DNA from: Lentisphaerota bacterium
Lineage (GTDB): Bacteria; Verrucomicrobiota; Kiritimatiellia; RFP12; UBA3636
Length of the DNA: 17,329 nt
Assembly (NCBI GenBank): GCA_022837245.1
Contig: JALHHX010000033.1
Coordinates: forward strand, 1-17,329
Reading direction: 5' to 3'
Shown here: positions 1 through 6,334 of the stretch, piece after piece
Numbering within the stretch: position 1 is the first letter of the stretch
How the letters are laid out: each line of letters starts with the position of its first letter
The notes under the pieces: generated by a model
What the model was told of the DNA's origin: nothing
The model's database searches: none
The model's input: the letters and a program-made list of their open reading frames with translations, nothing else
Made by a program: the position numbers and the translations under genes

Positions 1-310
1 AATACACCATCCTTTGAAATTCGTCTGTGAAGAGCCGCCGCGCGCCGCATGCCGGGGAGAGCCTCCTCTTGAAAAGTGGAAAAGCATATCATTTTTCTTA
101 CCTATAATGCAATATCATTGAAAAATCAAAAGTAATCAAAACCGGGCTGGTGCTTGAGGGGATTGTCTGCCTTATACGAACGCAAAACAATCATGATAGT
201 GAAAAACGCTATCGGAGAAAGGCATGCGTGCGGCGGCAGAGGCCTGCCGCTCAAACGCTTCGCACGGCAAAAGTGATTATTGCGCAGCTTATCCGTGAGC
301 CCACCGCGGG
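1..310. other. Left intergenic stretch with a hairpin and a possible leftward promoter
   Basis: No convincing gene is seen. At 233-250 there is a GC hairpin, GCGGCAG, loop AGGC, CTGCCGC, lying about 60 nt past the lipoprotein stop, where it could act as a transcription end signal although no T-run follows it. On the minus strand a -35-like TTGCAT (112 down to 107) and a -10-like TATGCT (88 down to 83), 18 nt apart, could drive a gene lying left of the window. The same TTGCAT hexamer is used in two other promoters here. A TATAAT also reads on the plus strand at 103-108 but has no good -35 box. Confidence 0.4.
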
Positions 311-1939
311 CTAGGGCTGCATGCTTTCTTTGAGCTTCACCGCCACCGGATGCCCTGGGCGCGCTTTCAAGGCGCTGTCTATAAATGCGGCGGCACTGTT
401 TGTCTGCCCTGTCGCCATGCGTAGCAGCGCGAGCTGAACCATGGCGTCGGGATTTTGCGGCTCCAGCCAGTTCGCGCGGCTCAAACATTCGTCGGCCGCC
501 TTCATGTCTTTCTTAGCCATCAGCACAGAGCCCGTGCTCAACAGCAACTGCGCCAGCTCGCGACGCGGAACCGGGTCGCAAGGGTTCAGAAGGAACGCGT
601 TCTCAGCCGTGTCTATAGCCACTGGGATGTTGCCGATCATCGCGTGGCAGCGCGACTGTTTCCTATACGCGCCGACCATGTTGTATCCGTATTCGGACAC
701 TTTCGCATACTCGTTGCAGGCGCCCATGTAATCCTTGCCATCCCATAGGATGTCGCCAAGCCAGCTCCGGAAAATCGGAGTCTCGGGATGAAGCTTCACA
801 AGCTCCGACACCGCCGCCGTCTTCGCTTCCCCCGCCTCCATGCGGTAAGCCCCGGCTGCTTTCGCCATCAACTCATCGCCTTCCGGCCCTACTTCCTGAA
901 CCGGGGCGCCGTCGTATGGCGGTATCAACCCCTCGCCCAAATGACCGCCCGCCTGCATGACCATCATCTCGATCTGGCCGGCCAGAACCTCCGGCATGAC
1001 TTCCCCCAGTCCAAGCTGTGGCAGAGTCCCAACTCCGCCACGCTCTACCTGCAGCACGGGCAGTCTGAAGATATACCACGGCATGACCGTCTCGCTGTAA
1101 ACCGATTGAGACGCCCCCACCTCCTGCGGTTTACCCGCCGCGGCGTCCAAAAGCACCCCCTTGACGTCGGCCAATGAAAACGCCTCCTTGACAACGCCGC
1201 TCTGTCCCAGCCCCCAGAATGCAACCGAAACGCGGGTCGCGTCGTCGCCCACCGACATCCCGCGGAACGGCGCGTTCGTCTGCGATCCGAAAAGAGGAAC
1301 CAAAGCCTTGACGGAACCATCATTGTTGAATGCTCCGGAAAGTCTCGATATCTGTTTGACTGTCTCCGTCACGGCTCCGGGGCATCCCTCCGCGAAAGGT
1401 GAGAGATGCACCCATACGAAGACCGGCACCCCGGCCTTGTGCGCTTCTCCGGCAAATGCAAGCGCCGAATCAACCACCTTCGAAGACTCCGCGACCAGCC
1501 CTGAAGAGCCGCGCTTCAAATCGAACATCTGCCTGTAAACCGCGAACCCGTTGGTCAGACCGTGCTCCGGCCCAAGCGCACCGGATGCCAGAAATGCCCC
1601 GGACCTGTAATCGCCGTCGATCCCCACGAGTTCCTCGGCGATATTCCTTGCCCCCGTTGCCAACGACCCAACACCGTCCACGCGCAACCGGTGCTCTGGC
1701 GGGATCAGCCCCGTAAGCACCGATGCCGCCGCCGGCAGAGTCGAGGGAGACGTCGTGTACGCCTTCTCGAACAGAAGCGCGTCGGCGGCGCCCTGTTCGA
1801 TCGGCAAATCTCCGTCGACCGTGATAAGCAACAAATCGGGGATTTCGTTTTTCCGCCGATCCCCCGCGCATCCCGCAACCGCAGCCGTCAGGAGGACAAC
1901 TGCGACGCCTCTGATAAAACTACGGATTTTATTCTTCAT
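311..1939 (-). CDS. Lipoprotein with degenerate sulfatase-like domain and C-terminal TPRs
   Basis: The 542-residue protein begins with a lipoprotein signal: basic MKNKIRSFIR, a hydrophobic run, then lipobox VAGC with Cys24, so it is probably membrane-anchored and periplasm-facing. Residues 34-300 follow the alkaline-phosphatase/sulfatase plan: LLLITVD at 37-42, FEKAYTTSPSTLPAAASVLTG at 57-77 aligning with the family's active-site loop, VFVWVHLSPF near 173-182 and a YSET motif at 281-284. The catalytic set is eroded. The C-x-P-x-R position reads TLPAA, the second aspartate after ITVD is absent, and the usual DHG metal-binding motif appears as GSQTN near 218-222. Residues about 360-540 look like tetratricopeptide repeats. 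I infer a non-catalytic binding or scaffolding lipoprotein derived from a TPR-sulfatase. The start is fixed by the signal peptide and by a promoter immediately upstream; there is no Shine-Dalgarno site. The substrate is unknown. Confidence 0.75.
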   Translation of the reverse strand: MKNKIRSFIRGVAVVLLTAAVAGCAGDRRKNEIPDLLLITVDGDLPIEQGAADALLFEKAYTTSPSTLPAAASVLTGLIPPEHRLRVDGVGSLATGARNIAEELVGIDGDYRSGAFLASGALGPEHGLTNGFAVYRQMFDLKRGSSGLVAESSKVVDSALAFAGEAHKAGVPVFVWVHLSPFAEGCPGAVTETVKQISRLSGAFNNDGSVKALVPLFGSQTNAPFRGMSVGDDATRVSVAFWGLGQSGVVKEAFSLADVKGVLLDAAAGKPQEVGASQSVYSETVMPWYIFRLPVLQVERGGVGTLPQLGLGEVMPEVLAGQIEMMVMQAGGHLGEGLIPPYDGAPVQEVGPEGDELMAKAAGAYRMEAGEAKTAAVSELVKLHPETPIFRSWLGDILWDGKDYMGACNEYAKVSEYGYNMVGAYRKQSRCHAMIGNIPVAIDTAENAFLLNPCDPVPRRELAQLLLSTGSVLMAKKDMKAADECLSRANWLEPQNPDAMVQLALLRMATGQTNSAAAFIDSALKARPGHPVAVKLKESMQP

Positions 1940-1946
1940 GCGGGCG

Positions 1947-1976
1947 ATTATACACGCTACGCCCGCACCGCGTCAA
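1947..1976 (-). promoter_or_regulatory. Sigma70-type promoter of the lipoprotein gene, probably leaderless
   Basis: On the minus strand TTGACG (1976-1971) is followed after 18 nt by a perfect TATAAT (1952-1947). Only 7 nt separate the -10 box from the ATG at 1939, so transcription should start at or next to the start codon. Confidence 0.65.
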
Positions 1977-2001
1977 AGCCGAAAGTTTTTGAAAATCGAC
2001 A

Positions 2002-2030
2002 TTGCATTTGCTTTCCAGCTTGTCTATAAT
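2002..2030 (+). promoter_or_regulatory. Sigma70-type promoter of the CBS-hydrogenase operon
   Basis: TTGCAT (2002-2007), a 17-nt spacer and a perfect TATAAT (2025-2030). The predicted start near 2037 gives a leader of about 120 nt before the CBS gene. The region resembles the promoter at 8770-8798. Confidence 0.65.
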
Positions 2031-2060
2031 CTAAGACCGGAAGGGTACGTGTGTATCCAG

Positions 2061-2092
2061 CGTCGGGCGGAGCCTGGGCTGCGGACTCCGCA
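2061..2092 (+). promoter_or_regulatory. Leader hairpin element, copy 1
   Basis: This lies in the 5' leader of the hydrogenase operon, 64 nt before the preferred CBS start. The arms at 2063-2067 (TCGGG) and 2073-2077 (CCTGG) pair with two G-T wobbles around the loop CGGAG. A conserved CTGCGGACTC tail follows. It matches 25 of 32 positions of the element at 8826-8857, and all seven differences are transitions. Function unknown. Confidence 0.45.
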
Positions 2093-2155
2093 CCGGCGTG
2101 TGCCAACTAGATGACTCCCAACAAATCATCAAATAAACAACATGAGGGACTACGC

Positions 2156-2599
2156 ATGAAAACATCGGTACGGCAAATACTCGCTCAGAAGGGATGCAAT
2201 ATTATCACAATTCCGTCTTCGGCGACGGTCTTCGCCGCCATTCAAGCGATGGTGGACAACAAGGTGGGTTCTCTCATAGTAAAGAACTCACAGGGGAAAA
2301 TGGCCGGAATCTTCGTGGAACGCGACTGTTTCCGCAAGGTCATCCTCGCGGAGCGCAACCCGAAAGAGGTCAAGGTCGGTGACGTGATGACAAAGAAGGT
2401 CATCTACGCGACTCCCGATACGGGCGTGGAAGAGTGCATGGCACTCATGACGGAGAAGAGGATCCGCCACTTGCCCGTCATGGACGACAAAGGCGAGATG
2501 ATGGGCGTCGTCTCCATAGGCGACATGGTGAAGTACCTGTCCGCAGAGCAGGCAACACTGATCGGCCACCTGGAAAAATACATCGAAGGCTCGCTGTAA
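2156..2599 (+). CDS. Two-CBS-domain protein, first gene of the hydrogenase operon
   Basis: This soluble protein of 147 residues consists almost entirely of two CBS motifs (a Bateman module). The first runs from about residue 8 to 62 and contains VGSLIVKNSQGKMAGIFVERD; the second, about 72 to 132, contains RIRHLPVMDDKGEMMGVVSIGD. Such pairs typically bind adenine nucleotides (AMP, ATP, SAM, sometimes NAD). No enzymatic domain is attached, so a sensor or regulatory role is inferred. The start at 2156 is chosen because GAGGGA at 2144-2149 lies 6 nt upstream; an in-frame ATG at 2111 would add 15 polar residues without a ribosome site. The next gene begins only about 30 nt later, so cotranscription with the hydrogenase genes is very likely, and the protein may tune hydrogenase activity to energy charge. 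That link is inference. Confidence 0.85.
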   Translation: MKTSVRQILAQKGCNIITIPSSATVFAAIQAMVDNKVGSLIVKNSQGKMAGIFVERDCFRKVILAERNPKEVKVGDVMTKKVIYATPDTGVEECMALMTEKRIRHLPVMDDKGEMMGVVSIGDMVKYLSAEQATLIGHLEKYIEGSL

Positions 2600-2630
2600 A
2601 ACAGACCGGCCGGGCAAAATGGAGAATGGA

Positions 2631-3182
2631 ATGAATGATAAAACACGGACGGCAGAACCGTCTTCCTGCAACTGTGCCTGCGCATCGGAGGATATACCCG
2701 ATGGGCGGATTGATGAAATCATAGCCGAATACCGGTTCAAGGAAGGAGGGCTGATCCCCGCGCTGCAGATGGCGCAGGCCGTCTGCGGCTATCTGCCGGA
2801 GCCAGTGATCCGCAAGATCGCCGACGGCTTCGGCAAGACCGTCAGCGAGGTGACTGGCGTGGTGTCGTTCTATTCATTCTTCACGCTGCATCCGCGCGGA
2901 AAATACCTCGTGCGGGTTTGCCTCGGCACCGCCTGCTACGTGCGGGGCGGCAAGGAAGTCCTGGAGGCGTTCAGGAAAAAGCTGGCCATAGAGGTGGGCG
3001 GGACCACGTCCGACCGGATGTTTTCGCTGGAGGTCGGGCGCTGCTTCGGCGCTTGCGGCATGGCGCCGGTCGTAATGGTCAACGACACCGTGTACCAGCG
3101 CGTCAAGCCGACGCGAGTGGGCGATTTGATCAATGAAATCACAGCCCTCGACGCGGCCGAAACGGCAAAGGAGCTGGCATGA
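2631..3182 (+). CDS. hydC: HydC/NuoE-like thioredoxin-fold [2Fe-2S] subunit of electron-bifurcating hydrogenase
   Basis: At 183 residues this has the length and plan of the NuoE/HndA/HydC family: a helical N-terminal part (about 24-85, with GVVSFYSFF) followed by a thioredoxin-like [2Fe-2S] domain. The four cluster ligands are visible as Cys97 and Cys102 (CLGTAC) and Cys138 and Cys142 (CFGAC). In HydABC complexes this subunit sits beside the flavin subunit and carries an electron-transfer cluster. An unusual feature is the N-terminal SSCNCACAS stretch with three closely spaced cysteines (13, 15, 17), not part of the standard fold. The start at 2631 is preferred over the in-frame ATG at 2619 because GGAG at 2621-2624 lies 6 nt before it. 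The stop overlaps the next start as ATGA, indicating translational coupling with the HydB-like fusion. Confidence 0.88.
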   Translation: MNDKTRTAEPSSCNCACASEDIPDGRIDEIIAEYRFKEGGLIPALQMAQAVCGYLPEPVIRKIADGFGKTVSEVTGVVSFYSFFTLHPRGKYLVRVCLGTACYVRGGKEVLEAFRKKLAIEVGGTTSDRMFSLEVGRCFGACGMAPVVMVNDTVYQRVKPTRVGDLINEITALDAAETAKELA

Positions 3183-6100
3183 AAACCAAAGTGCCTCCGA
3201 AATTCAAAAGCATTGCCGATTTGGATGCCTACCAAAGTAAAGGGCAAACCGCGAAAGGCGGCGAACTTCGCCGTCTGTTCGTCTGCTTCGGGGGGAGCTG
3301 CATTTCGTCCGGCGCCCCCGCTGTGCGCGATGCGCTCGCAACCTCGCTGGAGGCGCACGGGCTTTCCGGGAAGGTGTCGATCGTCGAAACAGGCTGCATG
3401 GGACCTTGCGTGATCGGCCCGGTTCTACTTGTCGGCGACGACCGCACTTTCTACCAGGGCGTGAAGCCGGGCGACGCGGAGGAGATCGTGGCATCCCACC
3501 TGGTCGGCGGGAAACCCGTCGAACGGTTGATGGTCAAGGACGCCGCTGGCGCCAAGCCATACCCTTGCCGCGACGGCATCGAGTTTTTCAAGCGTCAAAC
3601 GCAGGTGGTGCTCCGCAACTGCGGCTGGGTAAACCCGGAACGCATTGAGGAATCCCTCGCGCGCGGCGGTTACGCTGCGCTGTCCAAGGCGCTCGGAGGC
3701 ATGAAGCCCGAGGAGGTCATAGAGGAGTTGAAGAAGTCGGGACTGCGCGGGCGCGGCGGCGCAGGCTTTCCGACGTGGCTCAAGTGGAACCTCACCAGGC
3801 AGTCCAAGGACGATGTCCGCTACGTGCTCTGCAACGCCGACGAAGGCGACCCTGGCGCGTACATGGATCGCAGCGTCCTTGAAGGCGATCCACACAGCGT
3901 CATCGAAGGCATGGCGCTTGCAGGATACGCGATAGGCGCGGAGCAAGGTTACGTTTACGTGCGCGCCGAATATCCGCTGGCTGTGGAGCGCCTCTCAAAG
4001 GCGATTGAGCAGGCGCGGATGTGCGGGCTACTTGGCAAAAAGATTCTTGGAACGGATTTTTCGTTCGATTTGGAGATACGCAAAGGTTCGGGCGCGTTTG
4101 TCTGCGGCGAGGAGACGGCGCTCATCGCATCGATAGAAGGCAGGCGCGGCGAGCCGCGCCCGCGTCCGCCATTCCCCGCGCAGAAAGGGCTGTGGGGCAA
4201 GCCCACCTTGCTCAACAACGTTGAGACGTACGCGAATGTCGCGGCCATCGTGCTCAACGGCGGCGAATGGTACGCATCAATGGGCACGCCCAAAAGCCAC
4301 GGCACGAAAGTGTTCGCGCTTGCCGGCTCCGTGCGTAACACGGGGCTCGTCGAGGTGCCCATCGGGACGCCGCTCGGAGAGGTGGTGTATGATATTGGCG
4401 GGGGCGTGCGCAACAACCGCCACTTCAAGGCGGCGCAGATGGGAGGCCCCTCCGGCGGGTGCATTCCGCGCGAACACCTGAACGTGCCGCTAGATTACGA
4501 ACCGCTCGCGGAACTCGGCGCAATCATGGGGTCGGGTGGTCTGATCGTGATGGACGAGGATACGTGCATGGTAGATATGGCGCGCTTTTTCATAGAGTTC
4601 GTGCAGGAAGAATCGTGCGGCAAATGCGCACCATGCCGTGTCGGCACGCGCCGAATGCTCGAGATTCTCGAACGCATCTGCAACGGCGGTGGCGAGGAAG
4701 GCGATATCGAGAAGCTCGAGGAACTCGGCGAGTTCATCAAGACCGCTTCGCTCTGCGGGCTCGGACAGACGGCGCCGAACCCGGTGCTTTCGACGATCCG
4801 CCACTTCCGCGAAGAGTACGAGGAGCATGTACGCGACAGGCATTGCCGCGCGGGCGTCTGCGCCGGGCTTGTTCGGGCCCCGTGCCTGAGCGCATGTCCG
4901 GCAGGCGTCAACGTGCCCGGGTTCGTCTCGCTCGTGGGCGACAAACGCTACGCCGAGGCTCTGCGGCTTCACCGCGAACGCAACCCGTTCGCATCGGTCT
5001 GCGCCCGGGTGTGCTTCCACACGTGCGAGGACAAATGCCGCCGTGCGACGATCGACGACTCAGTCTCCATCCGCGGCATCAAGCGGTTCATGGTGGATCA
5101 GGAGGTCACGGTGCAGGTGCCGGAGGTGCTCGAGAATGCGGAGAACGCCGAACGGAAAATCGCAATAATAGGCGCGGGTCCGGCAGGGCTCTCGTGCGCG
5201 TATTTCCTCGCGAGGCTGGGCTACAAACCGGAGGTCCTTGAATCGGCGCCCCGCCCCGGAGGCATGCTCGTGCAGGCGATCCCAGCGTACCGCCTGCCGA
5301 GGGAGGAGCTCGCACGCGAGGTGCGCATGGTCGAGCGTCTGGGCGTCAACATACAAACTGAACGCACCCTGGGCAGGGATTTCACGCTGGCCGGGTTGCG
5401 CGAAAGCGGCGTTGAGGCCGTCTTTCTGGGGTTTGGCGCGGCGCTTGGCGTGCCGATGAAAATCGCGGGGGCGGACGCGAAGGGCGTCACCGAAGCACTC
5501 GCTTTCCTGCGACAGTACAACATACGCGGCTCGGTTCCGGTCGGGCGCAACGTTGCCATCATCGGCGGCGGGAACGCGGCCATCGACGCCGCGCGCACCG
5601 CCATCCGCCTGGGCGCGGAGACGGTTGCCGTGCTTTACCGCCGCACGCGTGAGGAAATGCCCGCGTATGCCGAGGAGATCGACGAGGCGCTCCAGGAAGG
5701 CATCACGCTGCGAACGCTGATGAACCCGGTCGAGTTCGTGGTCGAGGACGGCAAGGTCGCCGGCGTGCGCTGCACCCCGATGAGGCTTGGAGAGTTCGAC
5801 CGTTCCGGCCGTCGCCGCCCTGAAGAGGCCGGCGAGGCGGAGGGCGAGGTGATCGCGGCAGACCAGGTCATCGTGGCAATCGGGCAGGCGCTCGACACCC
5901 GGGCGCTGGGAAAAGATTCGGGCTTGGAGCTGACGCAGCGCGGCTGGATCCGCGTGGATCCACGGACGGGCGCGACCTCGCAGCCGTGGCTCTTCGCGGG
6001 TGGGGATGCGGCGACCGGACCTTCGTCCGTAGTCGAGGCCATCGCCGCCGGCGAACGCGCGGCAGTCGCGATCGACAAGATGCTCTCGGGCGAAGAGCAC

Positions 6101-6319
6101 GCATTCTGGCGCGGCTACAGCGACCCGGGGGCCGTGTTCGATCCCGATGCCGATCCCGTCACTTACGGGCGCGAGACTCCACCGACGATCGGCGTGGCCA
6201 AGCGCCGCCACAACTTCACGGAAGTTGAAATGCCGTGGAACGAAAACACCGCCGTGCGTCAGGCGAGGCGGTGCCTGCGCTGCGATTACGGGAAGCAGCC
6301 GACCGGCTCGGTAAAATAA
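3179..6319 (+). CDS. hydB: HydB/NuoF-like flavoprotein fused to a GltD/NfnB-like FAD-NAD(P)H oxidoreductase module
   Basis: This 1046-residue multidomain protein has the following order. Residues 30-110: thioredoxin-like [2Fe-2S] domain, Cys36/41/73/77. About 130-545: NuoF core with GLRGRGGAGFP (188-198) and CNADEGDPGAYMDR (218-231) for FMN and NADH, and a [4Fe-4S] site Cys480/483/486 plus Cys526. About 550-640: cysteine-rich GltD-type iron-sulfur region, Cys556/561/569/573 and Cys608/612/616/620. About 658-1040: GltD module with FAD motif GAGPAG (665-670), nucleotide motif GGGNAA (796-801), FAD motif GGDAATGPSSVVEA (941-954) and terminal RCLRCD. Ordinary HydB is roughly 600 residues and ends in a small ferredoxin domain; here the GltD part takes that place. 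The frame is open throughout, so this is a true fusion. FMN-NADH exchange is well supported. NADP(H) use by the second module is inferred from GltD and NfnB. AAAGGAG at 3167-3173 precedes the ATGA-overlapped start. Confidence 0.9.
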   Translation: MKTKVPPKFKSIADLDAYQSKGQTAKGGELRRLFVCFGGSCISSGAPAVRDALATSLEAHGLSGKVSIVETGCMGPCVIGPVLLVGDDRTFYQGVKPGDAEEIVASHLVGGKPVERLMVKDAAGAKPYPCRDGIEFFKRQTQVVLRNCGWVNPERIEESLARGGYAALSKALGGMKPEEVIEELKKSGLRGRGGAGFPTWLKWNLTRQSKDDVRYVLCNADEGDPGAYMDRSVLEGDPHSVIEGMALAGYAIGAEQGYVYVRAEYPLAVERLSKAIEQARMCGLLGKKILGTDFSFDLEIRKGSGAFVCGEETALIASIEGRRGEPRPRPPFPAQKGLWGKPTLLNNVETYANVAAIVLNGGEWYASMGTPKSHGTKVFALAGSVRNTGLVEVPIGTPLGEVVYDIGGGVRNNRHFKAAQMGGPSGGCIPREHLNVPLDYEPLAELGAIMGSGGLIVMDEDTCMVDMARFFIEFVQEESCGKCAPCRVGTRRMLEILERICNGGGEEGDIEKLEELGEFIKTASLCGLGQTAPNPVLSTIRHFREEYEEHVRDRHCRAGVCAGLVRAPCLSACPAGVNVPGFVSLVGDKRYAEALRLHRERNPFASVCARVCFHTCEDKCRRATIDDSVSIRGIKRFMVDQEVTVQVPEVLENAENAERKIAIIGAGPAGLSCAYFLARLGYKPEVLESAPRPGGMLVQAIPAYRLPREELAREVRMVERLGVNIQTERTLGRDFTLAGLRESGVEAVFLGFGAALGVPMKIAGADAKGVTEALAFLRQYNIRGSVPVGRNVAIIGGGNAAIDAARTAIRLGAETVAVLYRRTREEMPAYAEEIDEALQEGITLRTLMNPVEFVVEDGKVAGVRCTPMRLGEFDRSGRRRPEEAGEAEGEVIAADQVIVAIGQALDTRALGKDSGLELTQRGWIRVDPRTGATSQPWLFAGGDAATGPSSVVEAIAAGERAAVAIDKMLSGEEHAFWRGYSDPGAVFDPDADPVTYGRETPPTIGVAKRRHNFTEVEMPWNENTAVRQARRCLRCDYGKQPTGSVK

Positions 6320-6334
6320 ATAGGAGTTTGATCA

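Noticed and set aside
231..283. Outlying relic of a 64-bp array unit
   Set aside because: It shares CGGCGGCAG and GTGATTATTG in the right order, but spacing differs by several bases and the similarity is too short to claim.
2111..2155. Earlier start of the CBS protein
   Set aside because: It adds only polar residues and lacks a ribosome site, while the ATG at 2156 has GAGGGA 6 nt upstream.
5060..6211. Minus-strand frame opposite the GltD module
   Set aside because: It lies entirely within a gene with clear FAD and nucleotide motifs and has no recognisable motif itself.
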